Below, in pieces: positions 8,291-16,200 of a stretch of DNA of 64,000 bases. The stretch spans positions 1 through 64,000 of the forward strand of contig JBCDJT010000002.1 of NCBI GenBank assembly GCA_038747545.1, in the 5' to 3' direction. Numbering within the stretch: the stretch's first letter is position 1; each line of letters starts with the position of its first letter. The notes under the pieces were generated by a model. It worked only from the letters and a program-made list of their open reading frames with translations, made no database searches and was not told where the DNA came from. Origin of the DNA: JBCCMF01 sp038747545 (GTDB lineage: Bacteria; Bacteroidota; Rhodothermia; Rhodothermales; JBCCMF01). The translations under genes and the position numbers were made by a program.

Positions 8291-9109
8291 CTAGTACACG
8301 ATGAAGTCGTCGAAGAGCACTTCGGCGCGGTCGCTGCCGCGTTGCACGAACACTGTCATGTCCCAGCCGCCCGCCATAATGAAGTTGACGCGGCCCTCAT
8401 ATATGCCGTTGGCACGGTGCGTCGGTGCGGCGAACGGCGTGCTGTGCCCATCGCCGCCGCCCATGTCCATGTAGGGGTAAAGGTCGAGCGCAGCATCGGT
8501 GACGGCCTCGAAGCCCGTGTCTGTGGGGCGGTGCAGGGCCAGGATGTAGGCGTCATCGCCCGTGACGGGGCGGCCTGGCTGCACCCAGGAGAGGTAGAGC
8601 GGCCCGTCTTGGTCGATCTCCTGCATCCACAGCGCGTCCTCCACAGTGACCTCGAACGCCGTCTTCACCGTCCGCCCGTCCGCCGCGACGGCCAGCTCCA
8701 GCGCCCATCTGTGCGACTCGCCCTTGGGTTGGAGGAAGTATACGCCCGCCTCCACAAAGCCGTCCTCGTCCGGTTCGCCCACCGACGCCATATCGACAGG
8801 CGCCGTGCGGTCGCCGAGCGTGGCGCGCAGCTGCACGGTAGAAAAGGGCACCACCGCATCGCCGTCCGCCACCTTGACGAGCACGCGGTTGTAGCCGGCA
8901 TGCAGGTTCTCTCGCGCCGCCAGCGTCAGCGTGAAGCCGTCGGCCGTGGTCTCTGCAAGGGTCATCACCTCCGGCGGCTCCAGCTCCGACGGGTCGGGAT
9001 GGCGCTGGTAGAAGTCGGTCTCGGTGATGTCAGGCGCGCAGGCGGTCAAGAGCACGAGGCTCAGGACGGCAGCGGCTTTAGTACGGAACGCCAGCATGGA
9101 TCTCGTCAT
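8291..9109 (-). CDS. Lipoprotein with YtkA/FixH-like domain
   Basis: A 272-residue lipoprotein (lipobox LTAC, Cys24). Residues about 52-150 resemble the YtkA-like/FixH immunoglobulin fold: a LAARENLHAGYNRVLVKV strand, then a body in which small-molecule or metal-carrying relatives are often found beside copper genes. The C-terminal half (about 160-272) is a second beta-rich region with no family I recognise. Its start overlaps the end of mbnH by about 30 nt; an alternative ATG at 9097 leaves the signal peptide intact. It lies in the copper operon between the second MbnH and the receptor. A periplasmic metal-handling role is inferred from position. Confidence 0.7.
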   Translation of the reverse strand: MTRSMLAFRTKAAAVLSLVLLTACAPDITETDFYQRHPDPSELEPPEVMTLAETTADGFTLTLAARENLHAGYNRVLVKVADGDAVVPFSTVQLRATLGDRTAPVDMASVGEPDEDGFVEAGVYFLQPKGESHRWALELAVAADGRTVKTAFEVTVEDALWMQEIDQDGPLYLSWVQPGRPVTGDDAYILALHRPTDTGFEAVTDAALDLYPYMDMGGGDGHSTPFAAPTHRANGIYEGRVNFIMAGGWDMTVFVQRGSDRAEVLFDDFIVY

Positions 9110-10070
9110 CGGTCAGCGTGTCAAGGAAAGCGAGGAGGTGGGTCTTCTCCTGCGGGGTGAGGCGGAGCGGCTGGACGCGCGGGTCCTGGTTGCGCACGCC
9201 TGTGCCGCCAGCATCGTAATGATCAATGATCTCGGCGAGGGTGCCGAAACGGCCGTCGTGCATGTAGGGCGCCGTCAGCGTCACGTTGCGCAGCGAGGGC
9301 ACTTTGAACAGGCCGAAGTCAGCTGGATCGCCCGTGATGCGGGCGCGGCCGGAGTCAGCATGGGCAAGGTCCAGGGCAAGGCCATTATTGGCGAGGCTGC
9401 GGTTGGTGAGGCGCGGTCCGCTGTGGCAGTCGATGCAGCCAGCTTTCCCCTCGAAGAGCGCCAGCCCGCGCTGCTCGTCATCAGTCAGGGCATCGGGCTC
9501 GCCCATCAGCCAGTCGTCGTAGCGGCCACCACCGCTGACGATGGTGCGCTGGTAGGCGGCAAGCGCCTGCGCGAAGTTCTGCGCCGTCGGCCCTTCGCCA
9601 AAGACGAGGTCGAACTCCATCCGGTACCCTGGGTCGTTGGCCAGTCGCGCCAGTAGCGTGTCGAGGCGGATGTCCATCTCGTCGGGACTTTCCAGCGGGC
9701 CAAACACTTGCGCCTCCAGCGAGGGCGAGGCGCCATCCCAGAACAGCCCGGTTTCGTAGACCACGTTCACCAGCGACGGCGAGTTGCGCTCGCCCACGCG
9801 CCCCTCCACACCTGCACTCAGGCGCCGCGGGTCGGCGAAGGCCACCTCGGGCAGGTGGCAGCTGCTACACGACACGGTACGGTCGCGCGAGAGCAGCGGG
9901 TCGAAGAACAGCCGTTCGCCCAGGTTCACCTTCTCCGGGGTGAGCCGGTTGAAAGCCGATTCTGGCGGAGCATCGAAGGTAGGCGGTACACGCAGCGCCA
10001 CCGTCGCGTCATCGACGGGTGCGTCACAGCCTGCCAGCAGAAGCCCCACCACGGCGAGGAGCCATCGCAT
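9078..10070 (-). CDS. mbnH: MbnH-family di-haem enzyme, lipoprotein type
   Basis: A 330-residue lipoprotein (lipobox LAGC, Cys15) with a single MauG/di-haem peroxidase domain. Haem sites are C68-S-S-C71-H72 and C212-I-D-C215-H216, with GERLFFDPLLSRD before the first and APYMHDGRFGTL near the end. It is the partner of the MbnP gene immediately upstream (61 nt away). Compared with the other copy at 1083-2720 it lacks the membrane domain and the His-rich linker, and matches the usual family length. The expected reaction is oxidation of a Trp in MbnP to kynurenine in the periplasm. It overlaps the next gene, so the pair is co-transcribed with the receptor. Confidence 0.9.
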   Translation of the reverse strand: MRWLLAVVGLLLAGCDAPVDDATVALRVPPTFDAPPESAFNRLTPEKVNLGERLFFDPLLSRDRTVSCSSCHLPEVAFADPRRLSAGVEGRVGERNSPSLVNVVYETGLFWDGASPSLEAQVFGPLESPDEMDIRLDTLLARLANDPGYRMEFDLVFGEGPTAQNFAQALAAYQRTIVSGGGRYDDWLMGEPDALTDDEQRGLALFEGKAGCIDCHSGPRLTNRSLANNGLALDLAHADSGRARITGDPADFGLFKVPSLRNVTLTAPYMHDGRFGTLAEIIDHYDAGGTGVRNQDPRVQPLRLTPQEKTHLLAFLDTLTDDEIHAGVPY

Positions 10071-10083
10071 CAGCTACAACCTG

Positions 10084-10114
10084 GGCCGAGGGGGCGTTAG
10101 GCTACCCCTCGGCC
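10084..10114 (-). promoter_or_regulatory. Perfect intergenic hairpin between mbnP and mbnH
   Basis: GGCCGAGGGG and CCCCTCGGCC form a perfect 10-bp stem with an 11-nt loop in the 61-nt gap between the second mbnP and mbnH. No T-run follows on the minus strand, so it is more likely an RNA-processing or stability element that sets the ratio of binding protein to enzyme than a full terminator. Confidence 0.5.
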
Positions 10115-10131
10115 ATAGTCAGGCGGTAGGC

Positions 10132-10989
10132 TTAGTTGCCATGGTCATGATCGTGGTCGTGGCCGTCGCTCATGTGTACGCCGTGCAGCATGATGCCCTG
10201 CGCCAAGTTGGCGCCCAGCTTCTGGGCGACTTCGGGGAAGTCAAACACATGCGTGTTGCGCTGGTCGGCGTCCTTCAAGTCAATGCCGTCGAGGAACATG
10301 CCGTAGTGGATCATGAAGTGCAGGTCGGCCTCGTGGTCAGCTTCGAGCGTGAAGTTCTGGTTCACCTCGATCGGCGTGAGGTAAGCGCCCGTGCCCAGGT
10401 GCATTTCCCAGGGCGCGTCGAGCGTGCCGTCGCCGTTGGTGTCCACCTCGCCGTCCATGCGGAGGAAGATGAAGCCCGGGTTCCAGCTCCAGTGGTTGTT
10501 GACGTCGGTCTGCTTGGCGAGCGGGTGGCTGGCGGGTACTTGTGCTACATCGATGTGGTTGTCGAGCCCTGTGACGCCCACGTTGAAGCGGATGCCGGTG
10601 TAGTCACCTGCCGGAGCTTCGCCGAGCATATACTCGCTCTCGCCTGCGTCGTGGCGGGCCAGCACGATCTTGTCATCTACGGTATGCGTGACGTCGGTGC
10701 CGTTGTCGCGGGCCGGGAGCGTAAGCGACTCGCCGCTGAAGGTCACCGTGGTGCCATCGGCCTTGAGCAGTTCGACGTTGGAGATGTACATGCGCGCCAC
10801 CTCCATGGTGAAGGACGTACCATCCATTGTGTACACGGTGGCGGCATCGGTGGAAAGTGGCGTACTGCCGACCATGGCATCGAGATCGAAGCTGACCATC
10901 GCCATGCCGTCTTCGTCATCGTTGACGGTGCTGTCGCAGGCGGAGAACACAAAGGCGAATGCCGCCAGAAGGAGTATGGATTTTTTCAT
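10132..10989 (-). CDS. mbnP: MbnP-family copper-binding lipoprotein, His-tailed type
   Basis: A 285-residue lipoprotein (lipobox FSAC, Cys18). It has the family core W167-S-W169-N-x-G-F-x-F-x-R-M-D, with EAPAGDYTGIRFNVGV and the GLDNHID stretch before it. Unlike the copy at 2740-3609 it has no Cys beyond the lipid anchor, and instead ends in a His/Asp tail (GHDHDHDHGN) and a HFMIHYGMFLDGIDL segment. The start is the ATG at 10989, just before a clear signal peptide. Its MbnH partner follows after 61 nt with a hairpin in between. Cu(I) binding after Trp oxidation is expected from the family. Confidence 0.87.
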   Translation of the reverse strand: MKKSILLLAAFAFVFSACDSTVNDDEDGMAMVSFDLDAMVGSTPLSTDAATVYTMDGTSFTMEVARMYISNVELLKADGTTVTFSGESLTLPARDNGTDVTHTVDDKIVLARHDAGESEYMLGEAPAGDYTGIRFNVGVTGLDNHIDVAQVPASHPLAKQTDVNNHWSWNPGFIFLRMDGEVDTNGDGTLDAPWEMHLGTGAYLTPIEVNQNFTLEADHEADLHFMIHYGMFLDGIDLKDADQRNTHVFDFPEVAQKLGANLAQGIMLHGVHMSDGHDHDHDHGN

Positions 10990-11181
10990 CTGAGTCTGAG
11001 CTTGTATTAACGTGCATTGCGCTGGGCGCCGCATTGTCGTGTGGATGCGTGGGCGCGTCACGAAGCCCCAGGAAGTATGGGCGTGACGAGGCGCGAGCAC
11101 ATGAACGGCGTCCACTGCAGGAAGAGCGGGCGCGTTCAGGAGCGAAAGAGAAGTGCGGGAGGCTCTGGGAAAGAGCCGATC

Positions 11182-11601
11182 TCAGACAAGCGGGGGACCG
11201 CGGGAGAAGTGTGTACTTGGAGGGGCTGCCGCAAAGACCGCCATCGGCACATCGGCATGCACCGTGCGGGATTCGGGGAGCGCCAGGGTAATAGGCACTG
11301 GCGCTGCAGCCAGCACTTGGGTGGCGTAGAGCGCGGCGTACTCGCACATCTCGTGTGCAGCTTGCGGCTCGTCGATCTGCCCGCCTTCCATCGAGGGCGC
11401 CGCCATGGCCATGTGGTGGCCGTGGTGCGCGTGATGATCAGCGTGCGCGCCGTGGTGTGCTGTGCCAGCAGCGTGATGTGCTCCGTAGCCGTAGGCTCCT
11501 GCGATGGCCATGAAGGCGTAGTGCGACGCAGGGGCCACCACGCTGCCGACGCTGAACGTCAACAGGCATAGCCAAGCTCCAAACGTCAGCCGCCGCTTCA
11601 T
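11182..11601 (-). CDS. His-rich exported protein, DUF2946-like
   Basis: A 139-residue protein with an N-terminal signal or membrane segment (about 5-25) and a dense His run (about 42-63: AHHAAGTAHHGAHADHHAHH), then HEMCEYAA (82-89), a hydrophobic stretch and a C-terminal SRGPP motif. The small size, HxxC and the RGPP ending recall DUF2946 proteins, which often sit beside copper transport genes; the match is by eye. It lies between the cytochrome (97 nt upstream) and mbnP (192 nt downstream). The His run probably binds copper or another soft metal. Confidence 0.65.
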   Translation of the reverse strand: MKRRLTFGAWLCLLTFSVGSVVAPASHYAFMAIAGAYGYGAHHAAGTAHHGAHADHHAHHGHHMAMAAPSMEGGQIDEPQAAHEMCEYAALYATQVLAAAPVPITLALPESRTVHADVPMAVFAAAPPSTHFSRGPPLV

Positions 11602-11632
11602 CGCGATCGTCTTTGGAATTGTGCAACAGACA

Positions 11633-11649
11633 GGTTACGCAACGTAAGG
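11633..11649 (-). promoter_or_regulatory. Candidate operator dyad upstream of the His-rich gene
   Basis: GGTTACGCAACGTAAGG contains the perfect dyad TTACG-CAA-CGTAA, about 32 nt before the start of the His-rich gene. The length and symmetry suit a metal-responsive regulator site, but no regulator gene is present in the window. This is a weak call. Confidence 0.3.
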
Positions 11650-11698
11650 CTACTCCAATTGTTGTCCTGAGGGGCACGAGCTTCGTTGAAGCTTGCGT

Positions 11699-12274
11699 TT
11701 ATTCACCACTACCGCCTTCGGTGCCCTCGCTTTTTTCGCCTTCCTCCTCATCTCCGCTTTCAGCTTCGGCGTCTTCAGTACCGCCTTCGCCCTCCGTCTC
11801 CCAATACTCGGCAATTAACTCCTCAGCCGTCCAGGGCTGCGTGCGGTCGGCGGTGGCCTCACGGATGCGTGCTACATCTTCGGCCGTAATCTCTTCATCG
11901 ATGTCGGCAAACTCGGCGCGCACGTACTGCGAGATGGCAGCGACCTCTTCATCGTTGAGGAACGAGTTCCACGGCGGCATCATCCCGCCGTAGATCATGC
12001 CATCTACCTCAATCTCGCCCTGCACGCCGTGGAGGATGATGGAGACGAGTTGGTCGGCGCTGCGGCTCACCCACTCGGAGTTGGTGAGTGGCGGAAAGGC
12101 GCCTGGGATGCCTGTGCCATCCATCTGATGGCAAGACATGCACTTGCCCATGTACAGGCGCTGGCCATCGGCCTCGCTGACGGGCACGGGGTTGACACTG
12201 AAGCCGAGCACCACGGCCGCAAGAGCAAAAAGGCCGAGGGTGCTGCTGAAAATCGTAGCGGAGGGACGTGACAT
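11699..12274 (-). CDS. Monohaem c-type cytochrome with acidic tail
   Basis: A 191-residue class I cytochrome c: N-terminal membrane or signal segment (about 10-28), haem site C45-M-S-C48-H49, and the expected Met ligand in the GGMMPPW motif (about 96-102). The last about 40 residues are very acidic (Glu/Asp/Gly/Ser). The frame is open further upstream, but the ATG at 12274 directly precedes the membrane segment, so I prefer it. It is the first gene of the copper island and may pass electrons to or from the di-haem enzymes; that link is inference. Confidence 0.85.
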   Translation of the reverse strand: MSRPSATIFSSTLGLFALAAVVLGFSVNPVPVSEADGQRLYMGKCMSCHQMDGTGIPGAFPPLTNSEWVSRSADQLVSIILHGVQGEIEVDGMIYGGMMPPWNSFLNDEEVAAISQYVRAEFADIDEEITAEDVARIREATADRTQPWTAEELIAEYWETEGEGGTEDAEAESGDEEEGEKSEGTEGGSGE

Positions 12275-12778
12275 AATGGATAGAGCGATGGAAAAAAGCG
12301 GCGCAGAGCCCTTTCCTGCGGGCGCACGAGCGCGGGGCAAGATACGAGCCGCTGATCTAGCAATCAAAGACGCTGCCAATCCGCTTGCCAGGACTTAAAG
12401 CCATACTCCCGCGCCAAGCCAGCTGGCGGAATGTCGCCTGTGGCGTACAGCCAGTGTCCAGCCCTTGCGGAGGGGCGCCCGGTGGCAGGTGCCACTGCAT
12501 TCTCATAGTGGCCTTCGCTGGAGCGTTCTGGGCGGTGCGCCCCGTCGTGTGAAACCGCAACGGCCCATCGGCAGAAGCCCGCCCGCCGTGGCGCCGATGC
12601 CCGGCTGCTTGCCAGGGTAGAACAGAGGCAGGCGCCACCTCAGCCCTTGGTATCACTGCCGACGCTTTGACGTCTCGCTTGGCGCGTGTACTTTGGGAGC
12701 TCATTTAGGCCTCTCGGCTTGCGTGCTGCTTATACGAATTCCTTTTGCCCTCCTCATCATCAACCCTGAGGTTTATCT
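12275..12778. other. Divergent intergenic region
   Basis: About 500 nt between the minus-strand cytochrome and the plus-strand flavodoxin-like gene. It holds a candidate minus promoter (12339-12367) and, on the plus strand, TTGACG and TACTTT spaced by 16 nt at 12667-12694. A short minus-strand frame inside it has no family features and I do not call it. No RNA gene was recognised. Confidence 0.5.
12339..12367 (-). promoter_or_regulatory. Candidate promoter of the copper island
   Basis: On the minus strand TTGATT and TATCTT are separated by exactly 17 nt, with the -10-like box 64 nt before the cytochrome start. This fits a sigma-70-type promoter and is the best candidate I see upstream of the twelve-gene run. 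Confidence 0.4.
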
Positions 12779-13537
12779 ATGTCTGAGCAACTGAATGCCA
12801 TCAGCGATCACCTGTGCAGTAAGGCGCCAGCCACGTATGACGATCTGAGCGTCCTCTTCCTGAACTGCACGCTGACCCGTAGCCCGCAACTGTCGCACAC
12901 GGAAGGCCTCATCATGGTCGCACAGCAGATCTTCGAGGCGAACGGGGTGAAGACTGAGATCCTGCGCCCGGTCGACTATGAGATCGCGGCTGGTCTCGGG
13001 CACAACATGGCCGAGACGGACGAGTGGGAGCGCGACGACTGGCCCATGATTCAGGCCAAGGTGGATGCGTGCGACATCCTGATCATCGGCACCTCGGTCT
13101 GGCTGGGCGAGAAGACATCGGTGTGTAACCGCGTGCTGGAGCGGATGTATGGCTACACCCACTCGTTCAACGCGAAGGGCCAGTACCGCGACTACGGCAA
13201 GGTGGGCGCCACGCTGATCACGGGCAACGAGGACGGCGTGAAGCACTGTGCCATGAATATCCTCTTCTCGCTCTCGCACATCGGCTACACCGTGCCGCCC
13301 CAGGCCGATGCCGGTTGGATGGGCGAGGCTGGCCCCGGCCCATCGTACCGCGACCCCGGCTCGGGCGGCCCCGAGAACGACTTCACCAACCGCAACACGA
13401 CGTTTCTCGTGTGGAACTGCCTTCATCTGGCGCGCATGCTCAAGGACCAAGGCGGCATCCCCGCCCACGGCAACCAGCCCGATGTGTGGAAAGCAGGTTG
13501 TCACACCGATTTCCAAAGCCCCGAGCACAAGCGGTAA
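12779..13537 (+). CDS. Flavodoxin-fold NAD(P)H-dependent reductase
   Basis: A 252-residue cytoplasmic protein of the flavodoxin-like/NADPH-dependent FMN reductase type. The N-terminal strand LSVLFLNCTLTRSP followed by SHTEGLI resembles the phosphate-binding loop, DILIIGTSVWLGEKTS is the conserved second flavin loop, and GATLITGNEDGVKHC the third. The last about 50 residues form an extension with several Cys. It stands alone, with a candidate promoter upstream, and converges with the esterase gene 14 nt away. FMN binding is expected; the substrate is unknown. Confidence 0.82.
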   Translation: MSEQLNAISDHLCSKAPATYDDLSVLFLNCTLTRSPQLSHTEGLIMVAQQIFEANGVKTEILRPVDYEIAAGLGHNMAETDEWERDDWPMIQAKVDACDILIIGTSVWLGEKTSVCNRVLERMYGYTHSFNAKGQYRDYGKVGATLITGNEDGVKHCAMNILFSLSHIGYTVPPQADAGWMGEAGPGPSYRDPGSGGPENDFTNRNTTFLVWNCLHLARMLKDQGGIPAHGNQPDVWKAGCHTDFQSPEHKR

Positions 13538-13551
13538 ACCGAAGGCGAGGC

Positions 13552-14496
13552 CTACGGGATCGCGCCGCGCAGGTCGTACCCCGAGAAGAAGTCCCAGATC
13601 AACGCCGACGCATCGATGTCTTGGTTGGTACCTGCCCCGCCGAAGGCGTTGCCCGGCCATGTGTGGTCGCCGCCCACGACTTCGAGGTGCTCCACAGGTG
13701 CATACGTGCCTGCGGCGGCGTGGACGTGACGGGTGACGGTGCTGCCGTCGTCCGTCTGCGTGTCGGGCATGCGGGTGATCTCGGCCGATGAGGCGGCCTC
13801 GTTGTGTGCCGCCCAGTAGTCGACGACATCGCGCACGGCGAGCGTCCAGACGGCATTGCCCATGTAGGGCACCACGCTGTCTTGGGTGCCGTGGATCTGC
13901 ATCACGGGCATCGGGTGCTGCGGATTGCAGTCCGCCATCGTCTGCGGCGTCATCGACCCCGTTACTGAGGCCACGGCGGCGATCTGGTCACTGAGCTGGC
14001 AGGCCAGCAGAAAGCTCATGTAGCCCCCGTTCGACATGCCCGTGGCGTACACGCGGTCGCGGTCGATGGCATAGTCTGCGGCGATGGCCTCGATCAGTGC
14101 CGAGGTAAAGGCCACGTCGTCGGTGGTGCTGGCCAGCGTCCAGCCGCCCACGTTCCAGTGTGTGTTGCCCTCCAGCAGCGTGCCCTGCGGCTGGACGACG
14201 ATGAACCCGGCCGTGTCGGCGATGGGGCGGAAGTCGCCGTACGCCATCTGGTCCGCGGCGTTGCTGGTGTAACCGTGGAAGTTGAGCACCAGTGGCATCG
14301 CGTCGTCGCCGGTGTACGACGCGGGCACGTAGAGGATGTACTCGCGGAGCTGGCCGTCGTGCTCCAGCGTGGCACGGACCTCGCCAAGCTGTACCTCCCC
14401 GTCGGTGGGTGAGCCGTTCGTGAGCGGTGCCTCGTCGCTAGAACAGCCAGCGGCGAGGAGCAGCAGGACGAGGAGAGCAGGACGGAGGCGCATCAT
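13552..14496 (-). CDS. PHB-depolymerase-family esterase lipoprotein (LpqC-like)
   Basis: A 314-residue secreted lipoprotein (lipobox AAGC, Cys18) with an alpha/beta-hydrolase fold. Seen motifs are the oxyanion-side LVLNFHGYTSNA, the nucleophile elbow YATGMSNGGYMS, the acid region IHGTQDSVVPY and the catalytic His in GGDHTWPG. These match the Esterase_PHB/LpqC family, which includes polyhydroxybutyrate depolymerases and feruloyl or acetyl esterases acting on extracellular polymers. No neighbour narrows the substrate. It is monocistronic as far as the layout shows. Confidence 0.86.
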   Translation of the reverse strand: MMRLRPALLVLLLLAAGCSSDEAPLTNGSPTDGEVQLGEVRATLEHDGQLREYILYVPASYTGDDAMPLVLNFHGYTSNAADQMAYGDFRPIADTAGFIVVQPQGTLLEGNTHWNVGGWTLASTTDDVAFTSALIEAIAADYAIDRDRVYATGMSNGGYMSFLLACQLSDQIAAVASVTGSMTPQTMADCNPQHPMPVMQIHGTQDSVVPYMGNAVWTLAVRDVVDYWAAHNEAASSAEITRMPDTQTDDGSTVTRHVHAAAGTYAPVEHLEVVGGDHTWPGNAFGGAGTNQDIDASALIWDFFSGYDLRGAIP

Positions 14497-14663
14497 CTTG
14501 GTATCCAGTTTGCGAAGTGATCGCCGTAAGGTAAGGGGTAGCTGGACGGTGTGAGGCGCATCTGAAGGCTTGCCGAAATCACCTGACGGTGACGCATATG
14601 CTGGAACGGTCGTGGCGTGCTTGAGGTAGGCGCGGCACGCTGTTTCACTGATGTACTGTTGCC

Positions 14664-15785
14664 ATGCGGATCCAGCCCGAACAAGTCCTTGAAGCGCTGA
14701 TGCAGGTCCGCGACCCCGACCGGGGCAAGGACCTCGTTCGGCTCGATATGGTCAAAGACCTGCAGGTGAGAGGCAAGACCGTCACGTTCACCGTGGTGCT
14801 CAAAGATCCGATGGCGCCGTTTGCGCAGCGCGTAGCTGCCGAGGCCACGGCCGCCATCCACAGCATGCTAGGCGATCACCTCACCGTGCATGTGGAGATC
14901 GACAGCGAGATGATCGGCCTGGGCGACGAGGTCCCGATGCAGACCAACACGGGCAACGGCCAGACGAAGTCGAAGTACGGCATCCACAATCTGATCGCCG
15001 TGGCCTCGGGCAAGGGCGGCGTGGGCAAGAGCACCGTCGCCGTCAACCTAGCGATGGCGCTCGTACAGCAAGGCTATCAGGTGGGCTTGGTCGATACCGA
15101 CATCTACGGCCCCTCTATCCCCACCATGTTTGGCCTGCGGCATGCGCGCCCGCGCGTGAACGACCGCAAGCAGATCGTGCCCATCGAGAAGTACGGCCTC
15201 AAGCTGCTGTCGATGGGCTTCATGGTGGACCCCGACAAGGCCGTCATCTGGCGCGGCCCGATGGTCTCGAACGCCATCCGCCAGTTCCTGGGCCAAGCCG
15301 ACTGGGGCGAGCTGGACGTGCTCATCCTCGACCTCCCGCCCGGCACCGGCGACATCCAGCTCACCATCGTGCAGACCATCGCGCTCACGGGCGCCGTGGT
15401 CGTGTCTACGCCGCAGGAGGTGGCGCTGGCCGATGCGCGCAAGGGCGTCGAGATGTTCAACAGCGTGCAGGTGCCCGTCCTCGGCATCGTGGAGAACATG
15501 GCGTACTTCACGCCGCCCGACCTGCCGGACCGCAAGTACTTCCTCTTCGGCGAAGGCGGCGCGCGGCGTCTCGCGAACGAACTGGGCGTGCCCCTCCTGG
15601 GCGAGGTGCCCATCGAGCAGACCGTGCGCGAGAGCGGCGACAACGGTACGCCCGCTGTCCTGGCCTCGCCGGAGAGCCTAGCGGCCCGCACGTTCGACCG
15701 CATCGCTCGCGACGCCATGCGGCAGGTGGCCCTGCGCAACGCGAGCCAGCCCGCCACGCAGCCCATCGAGATCCTGTACAAGTAG
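14664..15785 (+). CDS. apbC: Mrp/NBP35-family Fe-S cluster carrier ATPase
   Basis: A 373-residue cytoplasmic P-loop ATPase. It has an N-terminal MIP18/DUF59 domain (about 1-95) and a deviant Walker A (ASGKGGVGKST, about 115), with DTDIYGPSIPTMFG and LDVLILDLPPGTGD further on. Such proteins bind and hand over Fe-S clusters. The stretch after IVENMAYFTPPDLPDRKY lacks the CxxC seen in many homologues; Bacteroidota-type Mrp proteins often show this. A NifU-type protein follows 114 nt downstream on the same strand, supporting a joint role in cluster delivery. Confidence 0.93.
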   Translation: MRIQPEQVLEALMQVRDPDRGKDLVRLDMVKDLQVRGKTVTFTVVLKDPMAPFAQRVAAEATAAIHSMLGDHLTVHVEIDSEMIGLGDEVPMQTNTGNGQTKSKYGIHNLIAVASGKGGVGKSTVAVNLAMALVQQGYQVGLVDTDIYGPSIPTMFGLRHARPRVNDRKQIVPIEKYGLKLLSMGFMVDPDKAVIWRGPMVSNAIRQFLGQADWGELDVLILDLPPGTGDIQLTIVQTIALTGAVVVSTPQEVALADARKGVEMFNSVQVPVLGIVENMAYFTPPDLPDRKYFLFGEGGARRLANELGVPLLGEVPIEQTVRESGDNGTPAVLASPESLAARTFDRIARDAMRQVALRNASQPATQPIEILYK

Positions 15786-15899
15786 CGACGCGTGCGGCCA
15801 GCCTCCAGATCGCGGCGTTAGTCACATTTCCCGCTGATCTTTTCGCGTGCGGCGCCGTTGGATCTGCACCAACAACGCTAATTCCTGGAGTCTGCCCTG

Positions 15900-16178
15900 A
15901 TGGATACGCCCAACGCCTCGCCCAATGCTGAGCCGACGATGCACGAGCGCGTGGAAGAAGCGCTCGACATGATCCGCCCCTACCTGATGGCCGACGGCGG
16001 CTCCGTGCGCCTGCTCGACATCACGCCCGACTTCGTGGCTGAGATCGAGCTGCTGGGCGCCTGCAACTCCTGCCCGATGAGCACGATGACGCTCCGCGCG
16101 GGCATCGAACAAGCCATCCGCCGCTCCGTGCCGCAGATCACACGCGTCGAAGCTGTCAACGCGCCTGCCGCGTACTGA
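15900..16178 (+). CDS. NifU C-terminal-domain Fe-S scaffold protein
   Basis: A 92-residue protein consisting only of the NifU-C/Nfu domain. EALDMIRPYLMADGGSVRL opens it and LGACNSCPMSTMTLRAGIE carries the CxxC that binds a shared cluster between two subunits. The length is normal for stand-alone Nfu proteins. It follows the Mrp ATPase and probably passes clusters to the same clients. Confidence 0.93.
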   Translation: MDTPNASPNAEPTMHERVEEALDMIRPYLMADGGSVRLLDITPDFVAEIELLGACNSCPMSTMTLRAGIEQAIRRSVPQITRVEAVNAPAAY

Positions 16179-16200
16179 CAAGGTCGGGTGCCTCCAAAGG

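Noticed and set aside
1..12400. Possible methanobactin biosynthesis genes (mbnA, mbnB, mbnC) near the MbnP/MbnH pairs
   Set aside because: Every open frame in the region is accounted for by other families, and no short Cys-containing leader peptide or MbnB/MbnC-like protein was seen. The absence within the window is not proof for the genome.
12357..12704. Minus-strand frame of about 115 residues in the divergent gap
   Set aside because: No signal peptide, no motif, and it overlaps the likely promoter of the copper island.
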